Shown: positions 53,962 to 62,885, counted from the first letter of the stretch. The stretch: 64,000 nt of DNA from JAUMBM01 sp964645715 (GCA_964645715.1 CAZYAO010000006.1:1-64000); one strand, 5' to 3'. Notes: a model not told the origin generated them from the sequence alone. Program-made: numbers and translations.

Positions 53962-55209
53962 ATGCGGAGAGTTGTTGTCACGGGCTTAGGAGCCTTAACA
54001 CCAATCGGCAATACGATACCTTCCTACCTCGAAAGCCTGCAAAAAGGCGTGAGTGGGGCTAATCTTATTACGCACTTCGATGCAACCCTCTTCAAAACGC
54101 ACTTTGCCTGCGAAATCAAAAATTTTCGTGCGGAGGACTTTATTGAGCCTAAAGAGGTCAAGCGGCTTGATAATTTTGCCATCTATGCAATGGTGGCTGC
54201 TGATGAGGCCATAACTGCAGCGGGTCTCCTACCCGAGCAGCTGGATCTGGACAGGGTAGGGGTTATTTGGGGCTCCGGTATAGGGGGGATGCGTTCATTG
54301 GAAAAAGAGGTGGAGGAGTTTACGCTCGGCAATGGTACGCCGCGCTATAATCCTTTTCTGATTCCTAAGTTGATTGTGGATATCGTTGCGGGTCATATTT
54401 CTATCAAATATGGGTTCAGGGGAGTCAACTATGCTACGGTATCTGCTTGTGCTTCCGCTTCGCATGCTGTCCTCAATGCGTTTGATACTATTCGTATGGG
54501 GCGCAACGATGTAATTATTACAGGGGGCTCTGAGGCGGCAGTGACAAAGACAGGCATGGGCGGGTTCAATGCTATGAAGGCTCTCTCAACGCGCAACGAT
54601 GATTATCTGACGGCCTCCCGCCCATTCGATCGCGATCGCGATGGCTTTGTTCTCGGTGAGGGCGGGGGTGCAATTGTACTCGAAGAGCTGGAGCATGCCA
54701 AGCGCCGCGGTGCGACTATTTACGCTGAACTAGTGGGTGCAGCTGCTACTGCTGATGCTTACCACATCACTGCCCCGCATCCGGAGGGATTGGGGGCAGC
54801 CAGTGTTATGAGGCTTGCTATGGCAGATGCAGGCCTTTCTCTTGATCAGCTCGACTATGTGAACGTGCACGGCACTTCTACGCCGTTAGGAGATATTGCC
54901 GAAACGAAAGCTATCCAGAAGGTCTTTGGCGAGCATGCCTATGCAATGAATATCAGTTCCACAAAGTCAATGACAGGACACTTGCTGGGGGCTGCAGGTG
55001 CTGTAGAGGCTATCGCCTGCATACTGGCTATCCAGGAGCAGTTTGTCCCGCCGACTATCAATCATTTTACCGACGATCCTGAGATAGATAGCCGGCTCAA
55101 TCTCACGTTTAATGAAGCTCAGCAGCGGTCTGTGAAGGTGGCTCTGAGCAATACATTTGGTTTTGGGGGACATAATGCTTCGCTGGTGTTCAAAAAATTT
55201 GAATCCTAG
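53962..55209 (+). CDS. fabF: Beta-ketoacyl-ACP synthase II
   Basis: FabF elongates acyl-ACP by condensation with malonyl-ACP. The 415-residue protein has the catalytic Cys163 in 'VSACASASH' and the two His motifs 'NVHGTSTPLGD' and 'SMTGHLLGAAGAVEA'. The C-terminal 'NTFGFGGHNASLVF' is canonical. It lies between acpP and rnc, the normal arrangement. Confidence 0.97.
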   Translation: MRRVVVTGLGALTPIGNTIPSYLESLQKGVSGANLITHFDATLFKTHFACEIKNFRAEDFIEPKEVKRLDNFAIYAMVAADEAITAAGLLPEQLDLDRVGVIWGSGIGGMRSLEKEVEEFTLGNGTPRYNPFLIPKLIVDIVAGHISIKYGFRGVNYATVSACASASHAVLNAFDTIRMGRNDVIITGGSEAAVTKTGMGGFNAMKALSTRNDDYLTASRPFDRDRDGFVLGEGGGAIVLEELEHAKRRGATIYAELVGAAATADAYHITAPHPEGLGAASVMRLAMADAGLSLDQLDYVNVHGTSTPLGDIAETKAIQKVFGEHAYAMNISSTKSMTGHLLGAAGAVEAIACILAIQEQFVPPTINHFTDDPEIDSRLNLTFNEAQQRSVKVALSNTFGFGGHNASLVFKKFES

Positions 55210-55274
55210 TGCACTTGCGTTCACTTCCTGTGCATGAAATAACTACTTTTGTGTCTCAACAATCTGCTTAGACC

Positions 55275-56030
55275 TTGATATTTCGCTGGATCAGGCAAGG
55301 CTATAATTTTTATCTCTCCCCGGATCGCTCTATGGTCAGGCGAATAAGAGAGATTATCGGCTTTGTGCCGGCTGATCTTCGTATTTTCAGGCTTGCTTTT
55401 GCCCACAAGTCCACACCCTCCGATAAGGTATATGCCATGCAGAATAACGAGCGCCTCGAATACTTGGGGGATGCTGTGCTCGGTACCATTGTTGCGGAGT
55501 ATCTGTTTAAAAAATATCCCAATGCAGACGAGGGCTTCCTGACCAAAATGCGCTCGAAAATTGTAAAACGTCAGTCGCTCAACCTGATTGGCGACAGCAT
55601 GGGGCTTGATTCGCTGCTCAACGAATTCAACAATACTCGGCTGAGTCGGTCTATGCTGGGAAATGCGGTAGAGGCGCTGGTAGGAGCCGTCTATCTGGAT
55701 GGAGGCTATGAATCGACTCGTGCATTCGTCGTCCGGCGTATGCTGCGCAGGTATGTCGATATCCATGAGCTGGAGACTTTTGACGACAACTACAAGAGCC
55801 AGCTACTCGAGTGGTGTCAAAAGAATGGCCACGCTGTTTCTTATAAGTTGATCTCCCGTTACAAGCACGATCGACGCGACCGATTCAAGATTGCCGTCAT
55901 GATTGATGGTAAAAAGGTAGCTACGGCCGATGACTACAATAAAAAGAGCGCTGAACAAATGGCCTCTGAAAAAGCTATTGCTTCTTTGGGCATCTCCAAT
56001 GGCGAAATATTTGAGGAGGAGGAAAACTAA
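55275..56030 (+). CDS. rnc: Ribonuclease III
   Basis: RNase III cleaves double-stranded RNA, including rRNA precursors. The 251-residue protein has the catalytic 'NNERLEYLGDAVL' (57-69, with Glu62 and Asp66) and 'NAVEALVGAVYLDGG', then a C-terminal dsRNA-binding domain from about 170. I choose TTG 55275, because the 19 residues before ATG 55332 ('IFRWIRQGYNFYLSPDRS') match the N-terminus of other Bacteroidota RNase III proteins. Its 3' end overlaps the convergent DUF3109 gene by 4 bp. Confidence 0.94.
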   Translation: MIFRWIRQGYNFYLSPDRSMVRRIREIIGFVPADLRIFRLAFAHKSTPSDKVYAMQNNERLEYLGDAVLGTIVAEYLFKKYPNADEGFLTKMRSKIVKRQSLNLIGDSMGLDSLLNEFNNTRLSRSMLGNAVEALVGAVYLDGGYESTRAFVVRRMLRRYVDIHELETFDDNYKSQLLEWCQKNGHAVSYKLISRYKHDRRDRFKIAVMIDGKKVATADDYNKKSAEQMASEKAIASLGISNGEIFEEEEN

Positions 56031-56641
56031 TAATCTGCTTCCTGCTCCTCCTTGCCGTCGTTACTCTTCAGTAAAACCACCGCTGCGGCATCCAACTCAT
56101 CGTAGTACTCAGTACCATATCGACGGATAATGGCCTCTTTCAGAAAGACATAAACGGGTAGCTTCTCCTGCTTACCCAGAGAGCAGGCTGCCTTACAGAT
56201 GTCCCATCGGTCATAGTTGAGCACTTCATAATCGTGTTGCGGATAAACGCTGACCCGTATGGGGTATAAGTGGCAGGAAATAGGTTTCAGAAAGCCAATA
56301 GCACCTGCTCGCTGAGCCTGTTCGATGCCACATTTAGCAATGCCGTCGCGGTCTTTGATCATGTAGGCGCAAGGACCGTTGTCAATCAGGGGTGTCCCGA
56401 AAGAATCATTGTCCTCGTAGTACACCGCTGTCCCCTGCCGGTCAATGGCTGCCTGGCCGGCAGGACTCAAAAAAGGCCGTACGGCAGGGTATATGTCCTT
56501 CAGTATGTCTAATTCTTCCAACTCCAAAGGAGCGCCAAAATCACCTTCCCAACAACAGGCACCTTTGCATGCAGTCAGGTTACATTTAAACTGTTCTTGT
56601 ACAACATCATCGCTTACAAGCGTGTTTTGTATCATGAGCAT
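56027..56641 (-). CDS. DUF3109 family cysteine-rich protein
   Basis: The 204-residue soluble protein has nine or so cysteines, including Cys20, Cys25, Cys29 and Cys30 ('FKCNLTACKGACC') and 'GPCAYM', 'AKCGIE', 'PISCHLYPIRV', 'DICKAAC'. This pattern is like the YkgJ-type putative zinc- or iron-binding proteins and fits DUF3109. Its function is not known. It converges on rnc with a 4-bp overlap, so there is no room for a terminator between them. Confidence 0.88.
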   Translation of the reverse strand: MLMIQNTLVSDDVVQEQFKCNLTACKGACCWEGDFGAPLELEELDILKDIYPAVRPFLSPAGQAAIDRQGTAVYYEDNDSFGTPLIDNGPCAYMIKDRDGIAKCGIEQAQRAGAIGFLKPISCHLYPIRVSVYPQHDYEVLNYDRWDICKAACSLGKQEKLPVYVFLKEAIIRRYGTEYYDELDAAAVVLLKSNDGKEEQEADY

Positions 56642-56736
56642 GGTACGCGCACATTTTATTTCAGGCTACAAATATGCGACATATCAACCGAATAATCTTC
56701 AAAAGTCGTAAATTGCCGCCCACAAAAGAATCGCTT

Positions 56737-57144
56737 ATGAAACACTTTCTTTTATTGGTCATCACACTGTTTTCAGCTCAGCTACTCAGCGCCCAGACGC
56801 AGGCCGAGCGTATTGAGGCAGAGACAGCAAAGCTTCGCCAGCTCTATCAGCTGGATGAGACGCAAACGGCAGAAATGCGTCGCATCCAAGAGCGCCGCTT
56901 CAGCAATGTAGAAGAAATAGCTTCCCTGCAGCAATCTGATTTTAGCCTGTGGGTACAAAAGCGTCGTGCTATACGCACCAATACGGAGGGCTCCATCCGT
57001 CGTATGCTCCGTGCAGATCAACTGGCCGTCTTTGACCAGCAAATGACCCAGCGTCGCGTAGAAGACAGCAATTTTATCAAAGAAATGCAGCAACAAGGCA
57101 AAACCAAAGAACAGATTGAACTGTTGCTCTTGGGGCGAGAATAG
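56737..57144 (+). CDS. Small secreted helical protein
   Basis: The 135-residue product starts at ATG 56737 with a signal peptide ending in 'LLSAQ'. The mature part is charged and predicted helical ('AERIEAETAKLRQLYQLDE', 'QMTQRRVEDSNFIKEM'). Its size and composition recall Spy/CpxP-like periplasmic proteins, but no LTxxQ motif is clear and I would not assign it. It is divergent from the DUF3109 gene. The frame is open to 56674 but the extension lacks signal-peptide character. Confidence 0.72.
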   Translation: MKHFLLLVITLFSAQLLSAQTQAERIEAETAKLRQLYQLDETQTAEMRRIQERRFSNVEEIASLQQSDFSLWVQKRRAIRTNTEGSIRRMLRADQLAVFDQQMTQRRVEDSNFIKEMQQQGKTKEQIELLLLGRE

Positions 57145-57280
57145 TTGCCTTGGCAATAATTCGAACCTTACTTTCGTTCGGTCAGCCTCCAAATAATTCC
57201 GTTTTGGCTTCCTGGTCGATCCGTGGATTGTAAATAAGCATCTAACTTTATCTCACGGTATTCATGGGCTCGCGCATTGG

Positions 57281-57349
57281 GTTCGTTATTTATTGTGCGG
57301 GCATTACCCCAGCGATTACAAACACATTACTTACGATAAAATAACGAAC
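57281..57349 (+). promoter_or_regulatory. Inverted repeat in the citrate synthase leader
   Basis: Perfect 11-bp arms (57281-57291 and 57339-57349) enclose 47 bases and end 6 bases before ATG 57356. In RNA the pairing would bring structure up to the start codon. The enclosed part has a GGG/CCC mini-stem. No known riboswitch class was recognised. Confidence 0.4.
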
Positions 57350-57355
57350 GTATAC

Positions 57356-58672
57356 ATGGATCCCTTAAAAGAAAGGTTCATACAGAAAGCAGCAGCACTT
57401 CGCGATGAGGTCAAAGGTATGCTGAAAACGCATGGCGATACTGTTGTTGATCAGGTCACGCTTGAGCAAATTTATGGGGGTGCGAGGAGCATTCCCATGA
57501 TGGTCTGGGAAACATCAGCGCTTGATCCTGTAGAGGGTATCCGCTTTCGGGGCTACTCAATCGATGAGTTGAAGTCGTTGTTGCCGAGCGGACCCAATCA
57601 GCAGCCAAGGCCTGAAGGCTTGTTTTGGTTGATGTTGGTAGGGGAGGTGCCCACGGAGGATCAGGCCAACTGGCTTGCTGATGAGTGGCGCCGACGCGCC
57701 ACCTTGCCCGCCCATACGTTGACTGTACTCAATGCACTGGATGTCAATACACATCCGATGACGCAGTTCAGCATTGCCATCAATGCTATGCAGATCGACA
57801 GTGTTTTTGCCGGCCGCTATGCTGCGGGTATGAGCAAAAATGACTATTGGGATGCTGCTTATGAAGATGCGATGAACCTGATTGCAAGGCTGCCTCGCGT
57901 GGCTGCTCATATCTATCGTCGTACCTACCACAACGGGCAGCATATTGAGCCCAATCCTGCATTGGACTGGGCAGGCAATTTTGCCCACATGCTTGGGTTT
58001 TCCGATCCGGTTTTTGGTAGCCTGATGCGCCTGTATCTGACAATCCATGCAGATCACGAAGGGGGGAATGCCTCCGCACATACCATGCACTTGGTAGGTT
58101 CTACCCTGAGCGATCCCTACTTGTCTTTCGCTGCAGCTATGAATGCGCTGGCAGGACCACTTCACGGTCTCGCCAACCAAGAAGTGGTGGACTGGCTCAA
58201 CGAAATGATAGAATCCATTGGCTCCCAAACGCCTACCAAGGAGCAGATAGCTGACTATGTGCATAAAACGCTGGCCGAGGGTAAAGTAGTACCTGGTTAT
58301 GGCCATGCGGTACTCCGTCGTCCGGATCCCCGCTTTATGGCACAGAAGGAGTTTGCTGAGCAATACTTGCCCAACAGCCCAATTGTAAATGTAGTCTGGA
58401 ATGTATTCGAGGTAGTACCCGGCATCTTACAGCAACTTGGTAAGGTCAAGAATCCCTGGCCTAATGTGGATGCCCACTCGGGAGCACTGTTGATTCATTT
58501 CGGACTTACCGAATCAGGTTTCTACACGGTGTTGTTTGGTGTATCGCGCGCTCTGGGTGTGCTGGCAGCTACCTGTTGGTCTCGTGCGCTTGGTATGCCG
58601 CTGGAGCGGCCTAAGTCAATTACAACAGATTGGGCAAAGGCTTTTTTGGCTAAGCAACAGACAGCGGGATAA
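57356..58672 (+). CDS. Citrate synthase, mitochondrial (eukaryotic) type
   Basis: This enzyme condenses oxaloacetate and acetyl-CoA at the entry to the TCA cycle. The 438-residue protein is co-linear with mitochondrial citrate synthase: 'GIRFRGYSI', 'EGLFWL', 'LTIHADHEGGNASAHT', 'AGPLHGLANQEV' and 'PLERPKSITTD'. Catalytic His270, His317 and Asp372 correspond to His274, His320 and Asp375 of the pig enzyme. It is unlike the hexameric, NADH-regulated bacterial type. The frame is open to TTG 57293, but ATG 57356 fits the family. Confidence 0.94.
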   Translation: MDPLKERFIQKAAALRDEVKGMLKTHGDTVVDQVTLEQIYGGARSIPMMVWETSALDPVEGIRFRGYSIDELKSLLPSGPNQQPRPEGLFWLMLVGEVPTEDQANWLADEWRRRATLPAHTLTVLNALDVNTHPMTQFSIAINAMQIDSVFAGRYAAGMSKNDYWDAAYEDAMNLIARLPRVAAHIYRRTYHNGQHIEPNPALDWAGNFAHMLGFSDPVFGSLMRLYLTIHADHEGGNASAHTMHLVGSTLSDPYLSFAAAMNALAGPLHGLANQEVVDWLNEMIESIGSQTPTKEQIADYVHKTLAEGKVVPGYGHAVLRRPDPRFMAQKEFAEQYLPNSPIVNVVWNVFEVVPGILQQLGKVKNPWPNVDAHSGALLIHFGLTESGFYTVLFGVSRALGVLAATCWSRALGMPLERPKSITTDWAKAFLAKQQTAG

Positions 58673-58727
58673 GCCCCGGGCTGCTGCATGCAGTATATGT
58701 CAAGGATTACTTTTTATTATACTCGCT

Positions 58728-58766
58728 GAGGTTCCCGCTGGCTTCCTAACCGCCGGTGGGAACCTC
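58728..58766 (+). terminator. 15-bp hairpin between the citrate synthase gene and gcvH
   Basis: Bases 58728-58742 pair with 58752-58766, with two G-T wobbles and a 9-base loop. No T-run follows, and gcvH begins 22 bases later. It could terminate the citrate synthase transcript weakly or belong to the gcvH leader. Confidence 0.5.
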
Positions 58767-58787
58767 CGTACATTAAACTCAAAAGGT

Positions 58788-59180
58788 ATGAATTTTCCTG
58801 AAAATTTGCTCTACACGCCAGAGCATGAGTGGATTAGAGTCGAAGATGGCGGTGTCGCCTATGTAGGAATTACAGATTTTGCGCAGAAAGAGCTCGATGA
58901 GCTGGTCTACATCGAAGTTGATACGGTGGGCGATGAACTGGCGCAGGGTGATGTTTTTGGTACGGTCGAGGCAGTCAAAACTACCTCGGAGTTGTTTATG
59001 CCTGTAACTGGTAAAATCCTCGAGTTTAACCTGCAACTGAGTGAGGGTGACGGAGATGATCCGACATTGGTCAATCGCGATCCTTACGGAGAGGGTTGGA
59101 TCGTCAAGATTAGCCTTGCAGATACGGCACAGCTCAACGGGCTTATGGATGCCAAGGCTTATCGCGAGCTTGTAGGCTAA
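58788..59180 (+). CDS. gcvH: Glycine cleavage system H protein
   Basis: GcvH carries the aminomethyl group on a lipoyl arm between the P, T and L proteins. The 130-residue product begins 'MNFPENLLYTPEHEWI', and Lys64 in 'GTVEAVKTTSELFMP' is the lipoylation site. The frame stays open upstream through the end of the citrate synthase gene, but that part is out-of-frame noise. It heads a gcvH, VanZ-like, tonB cluster found in many Bacteroidota. Confidence 0.96.
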   Translation: MNFPENLLYTPEHEWIRVEDGGVAYVGITDFAQKELDELVYIEVDTVGDELAQGDVFGTVEAVKTTSELFMPVTGKILEFNLQLSEGDGDDPTLVNRDPYGEGWIVKISLADTAQLNGLMDAKAYRELVG

Positions 59181-59202
59181 TTTTTCAGCAGGAATATTTT
59201 CA

Positions 59203-59610
59203 TTGTGGACATTTTTTTCTAAGTTTGCCCACCAAAATGATATTTCCTTGCATCTTTGGAGTAAAAGGCGCTTAAATATTTTTTCTTTGGGCGTTTGGGG
59301 GGTGTTAATTGCCGGTCTTTCTTTGATGCCGGGAAGTACAGTCCCTAAAGTGAGTCTCTTTGAAGGAATCGATAAGCTGGTTCACGCGTTCATGTATGCT
59401 GTGCTGGTGGTTTTGGCTTATTTTGCCTTCCGACGACTGGCAGTAGTGACTGCGCTGAGTATCACTTATGGTGCAATGCTGGAATGCCTTCAGGTAATCA
59501 GCAGTGTATATTGCGAAACAGGTCGCTCCTTTGAGCTGGCTGATATCGCTGCCAATACGTGCGGAGCGCTTTTTGCAGCTTGTGTTGTATACTATTTTTT
59601 TTATACATAA
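59203..59610 (+). CDS. VanZ-like family membrane protein
   Basis: The protein has three to four hydrophobic spans with the VanZ-like features 'LSLMPGSTVPK', 'GIDKLVHAFMYAVLVVLAYF' and a C-terminal 'DIAANTCGALF'. Function in this family is unclear. The frame starts at TTG 59203, but a TAAGTTTG element lies at 59220-59227, inside it. A start at TTG 59248 is therefore also plausible. Its position between gcvH and a tonB gene is common in the phylum. Confidence 0.82.
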   Translation: MWTFFSKFAHQNDISLHLWSKRRLNIFSLGVWGVLIAGLSLMPGSTVPKVSLFEGIDKLVHAFMYAVLVVLAYFAFRRLAVVTALSITYGAMLECLQVISSVYCETGRSFELADIAANTCGALFAACVVYYFFYT

Positions 59611-59620
59611 ACCATTCAGT

Positions 59621-60523
59621 ATGGAGTTCACGAGTAGTGTATTGCTATGGAGCCTGCTGGGGGTTGTTGTTGGCATAGTCGGATTAATCCGGGTGATGAG
59701 GGCAGCTTTTGCCAAGCGCGCGCAGGAGGGTATGTCAGGTGCATACGCTCAGAGTGAAAAGTCACTGATAAAGAATCGTACGAAGTATGAAGGTGTTGAT
59801 GCTTTCAAGCTCAGTGGTACATTCTTTAACTTGGGACTGGTGTTGGTACTGGCGATCACGGTAATCTCATTCGGCTGGACGATCTACGAGGAGAAAGTAA
59901 TTATCCCCGAAGGGGCGCTTGAGCTTGATGATGATATCGAGATCGAGCCGCCACGGACTGCCGAGCCGCCGCCACCGCCACCACCACCGCCGCCGCCTGT
60001 AATTGAAGCGGTTCCGGATGAAGAAATTCTGGAGGAACCGGAGGATTTTACAGACAACAGTGCTGACGAACAGGAGTCGTACACCGCGCCTCCTGCTGGT
60101 CCGCCACCACCACCGCCACCACCACCGCCGCCGCCACCAGAGCCGGAGGTAGAAGAAATCTTCAAGGTGGTGGAGCAAATGCCTCGCTTCCCCGGTTGCG
60201 AAGACTTGTCTACCGACGAGGAGAAGAAAAATTGTGCCAACCAGGAGCTGCTGAAGTTCATTTACAAAAACATCAAGTATCCGGCAATCGCTCGTGAAAA
60301 CGGCGTTGAGGGTACGGTGGTAGTGACTTTCGTAGTTGAAAGGGATGGCCGCGTAACCGATGCCCGCGTAGTACGCGATATCGGTGCGCAGTGTGGTGAG
60401 GAAGCACTTCGCGTAGTAAACCTGATGAATACGGAAAATCTCCGTTGGACACCAGGTAAGCAGCGTGGTCGCCCCGTTCGCGTGCAGTTCAACTTGCCTG
60501 TCAAGTTTAAGCTCGAGGGCTAG
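59621..60523 (+). CDS. Energy transducer TonB
   Basis: TonB passes proton-motive force from ExbBD to outer membrane receptors such as the two in this window. The 300-residue protein from ATG 59621 has two hydrophobic spans (about 7-25 and 67-88), two poly-proline tracts (about 116-126 and 162-175) and a C-terminal TonB domain (about 215-298, 'YPAIARENGVEGTVVVTFVV'). Two cysteines lie just before it ('FPGCED', 'KKNCANQ'). One N-terminal span is the usual number, so the first span is odd. It starts 10 bp after the VanZ-like gene and is followed by a terminator. Confidence 0.92.
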   Translation: MEFTSSVLLWSLLGVVVGIVGLIRVMRAAFAKRAQEGMSGAYAQSEKSLIKNRTKYEGVDAFKLSGTFFNLGLVLVLAITVISFGWTIYEEKVIIPEGALELDDDIEIEPPRTAEPPPPPPPPPPPVIEAVPDEEILEEPEDFTDNSADEQESYTAPPAGPPPPPPPPPPPPPEPEVEEIFKVVEQMPRFPGCEDLSTDEEKKNCANQELLKFIYKNIKYPAIARENGVEGTVVVTFVVERDGRVTDARVVRDIGAQCGEEALRVVNLMNTENLRWTPGKQRGRPVRVQFNLPVKFKLEG

Positions 60524-60544
60524 TCAATTGCGCCCACACGCATC

Positions 60545-60590
60545 AACGGCTAAATCTGGTGTTATTGCCAGGTTTAGCCGTTCTTGCTTT
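60545..60590 (+). terminator. Terminator of the gcvH-vanZ-tonB cluster
   Basis: A 15-bp stem (60545-60559 with 60568-60582, one G-T wobble) closes an 8-base loop and leads into CTTGCTTT, 21 bp after the tonB stop. Confidence 0.8.
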
Positions 60591-60691
60591 GTATACATCG
60601 ATGACTGTTTGGAGAAAACATTTTTATTTTTTTCTGCGTTTTCACATTTATCGGTAAGTTTATCTGTTCATATCATCAATCTCTGTTCGCT

Positions 60692-62497
60692 ATGATTCAT
60701 CGTATATTGCTGCTACTGTCGCTGCTGCTGCTCGGTAGCGGCTTGTACGCGCAGGACGCCCGCCTGGCACAACAATATTTCCAGAACGGGGAATACGAAA
60801 AAGCGGCAGATACCTACAACCGCCTTTATCAACAAAATTCATCCAACGATTATTTTTTTAATCGATACGTTGAGTGTCTGATCGCACTCAAACAGTACGA
60901 GGAGGGCGTAGAAACGGTGAAACGACAGTTGCGCCGGTTTCCGGACAACCCTACGCTCTACGTGATGCAGGGACAGCTACTTGAGCGACTGTATCAGGAC
61001 GCAGAGGCTAGCCGGCAGTATGCCCTGGCTATTGAAAAACTTACCCCTGACCAGTATTCCGTAACAGTACTGGCCAACGCTTTCATTAATCTGGCAAAAT
61101 ATGATCTGGCAGTAGCTGCCTATGAAAAAGGAGCTGCTCTGCTGAAAGACAACCGGGTGTTTGCCTACAATATGGCTGAACTGTACCGACGCATGGGTGA
61201 AACACCTAAAATGGTCGAAAACTATCTGAATGCCATTACCGATAACCCCGAAAGGATTACCCAGCTACAAACTATTTTTCAGCGGTTCTTCAGCGTCGAA
61301 GATTATGAAGAACTACAGCGACAGCTTTACCTCCGGATTAATGCCGATGATAATAATACTCTTTATCCGGAATTGCTCGCCTGGATTTTTATACAGCGGA
61401 AGGATTACCGCAACGCCCTGCGCCAGCAGCGAGCGCTGGATGCACGCCTCAATGAAAATGGCAACCGCGTTTATCAGCTCGGCCTTATGGCTAGCACGGA
61501 TAAGGAGTACGATGCTGCTATAGCTGCTTTTGATTATATAGTGGATGTAAAAGGCGCGGGCTCTACTTTGTATCTCGACGCTAAAAGAGAGGGACTCCGC
61601 AATCGCAGACTAAAACTCACCGAGGGGTATAGCTTTACCAAAGAGGAGCTGGTTGTGCTGGAAGGGCAATACGACTTTTTTCTTACGGAATTTGGCAAAA
61701 ATGGCTCCACAGCAGCTATAATGTTCGAATTGGCCGAGTTGGAAGCCATGTACCTGTTCAATGGTGGCAGAGCCATTGCATTGCTGGACTCGCTGATCAA
61801 CCTGCCAGGTTTGGTGGATCCAATACTGAAAGCGCAGGCCAAGCTCAATCTGGGAGACTATCATCTCATGCAGGGGGAAATATGGGAGGCAACGCTGTTG
61901 TACTCTCAGGTGGATAAGGCTTTCAAAGAGGATGCACTGGGGCATGAAGCGCGTTTTCGCAATGCCCGCTTGTCATACTTTACCAAAGATTTTCAGTGGG
62001 CGCAGGCACAGTTCGATGTGTTGAAGGCTTCAACCTCCAAGCTGATTGCCAATGACGCACTGGATCTCTCGATTTTTATTATGGACAATATGGGGCTCGA
62101 TACCAGCGATGTCGCCCTGGGCATGTATGCTGAAGCCGAATGGCTGGCCTTCCAGAACCGATTTTCAGCGGCAACAGGCAAATTGGACAGCTTGCTTGCT
62201 GCTTTCCCCGAGCATAGTCTGCAGGATGATGTTCTGTACCTGCGGGGTACTATAGAGCTGAAACAGCGGCATTATGAAGCTGCTGCAGGCTTTTTTCAGC
62301 AAGTGGTTGATGGTTTTCCTAAGGATATTCGCGCCGACAATGCCTTGTTTAACCTCGCTGCACTCTATGAACAACAACTGGGTAATACAGATAAGGCTAT
62401 GGAGTTGTATGAGAAAATTTTTGTTGATTACTCCTCCAGTACCTTTGCTGTCGAGGCACGGAAGCGCTTCCGCAAACTCAGAGGAGATACTATTTAG
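60692..62497 (+). CDS. Secreted tetratricopeptide repeat protein
   Basis: The 601-residue protein has a signal peptide ending in 'GSGLYAQ'. TPR-like units occur near the N-terminus ('AQQYFQNGEYEKAADTYNRL') and C-terminus ('IELKQRHYEAAAGFFQQVV', 'ALYEQQLGNTDKAMELYEKI'), with helical repeats between. It is a probable periplasmic scaffold without an assigned partner. It leads a group with the diacylglycerol kinase and a serine hydrolase lipoprotein on the same strand. A weak TAAGTTTA lies at 60655-60662. Confidence 0.88.
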   Translation: MIHRILLLLSLLLLGSGLYAQDARLAQQYFQNGEYEKAADTYNRLYQQNSSNDYFFNRYVECLIALKQYEEGVETVKRQLRRFPDNPTLYVMQGQLLERLYQDAEASRQYALAIEKLTPDQYSVTVLANAFINLAKYDLAVAAYEKGAALLKDNRVFAYNMAELYRRMGETPKMVENYLNAITDNPERITQLQTIFQRFFSVEDYEELQRQLYLRINADDNNTLYPELLAWIFIQRKDYRNALRQQRALDARLNENGNRVYQLGLMASTDKEYDAAIAAFDYIVDVKGAGSTLYLDAKREGLRNRRLKLTEGYSFTKEELVVLEGQYDFFLTEFGKNGSTAAIMFELAELEAMYLFNGGRAIALLDSLINLPGLVDPILKAQAKLNLGDYHLMQGEIWEATLLYSQVDKAFKEDALGHEARFRNARLSYFTKDFQWAQAQFDVLKASTSKLIANDALDLSIFIMDNMGLDTSDVALGMYAEAEWLAFQNRFSAATGKLDSLLAAFPEHSLQDDVLYLRGTIELKQRHYEAAAGFFQQVVDGFPKDIRADNALFNLAALYEQQLGNTDKAMELYEKIFVDYSSSTFAVEARKRFRKLRGDTI

Positions 62498-62525
62498 GTT
62501 GATTAGGCCATAATACTCTTACGTC

Positions 62526-62885
62526 ATGCTCAAAGACCGATTGCGCAGTTTTGTATATGCTTTTAAAGGAATTGCGGAAGTGGTAAGGCATCAGGCCAAT
62601 ATGCAGATTCATGTGGTCATAATGCTGCTAGTGCTGCTGGTTGCTTCCTTGTTGCCATTAAGTCCAACAGAGTGGGCGCTGATACTGATTTGTATGGGGA
62701 TGGTTCTCGCTGCAGAGTTGTTTAATTCTGCGTTGGAATACCTGACAGATCTTGTTTCGCCTGATTATCATCCTTTAGCTGGTAAAGCCAAAGATGCGGC
62801 AGCCGGGGCCGTATTGGTGTGTGCCATGGCAGCGGTATTGGTGGGCTTACTGGTCTTGGGCCCGAAGCTAATAACGGTCTTTTGA
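62526..62885 (+). CDS. Diacylglycerol kinase family protein
   Basis: This 119-residue integral membrane protein has three spans and the DgkA-family block 'ELFNSALEYLTDLVSPDYHPLAGKAKDAAAGAVL', of which 'AAELFNSALE' and 'AKDAAAGAV' are the key parts. Gram-negative members recycle diacylglycerol and others phosphorylate undecaprenol. Which holds here is not clear. Its TGA stop overlaps the TTG start of the next gene. Confidence 0.93.
   Translation: MLKDRLRSFVYAFKGIAEVVRHQANMQIHVVIMLLVLLVASLLPLSPTEWALILICMGMVLAAELFNSALEYLTDLVSPDYHPLAGKAKDAAAGAVLVCAMAAVLVGLLVLGPKLITVF

Noticed and set aside
58536..58787. Upstream extension of gcvH
   Set aside because: It overlaps the end of the citrate synthase gene in another frame and the intergenic hairpin. 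GcvH starts at 58788.
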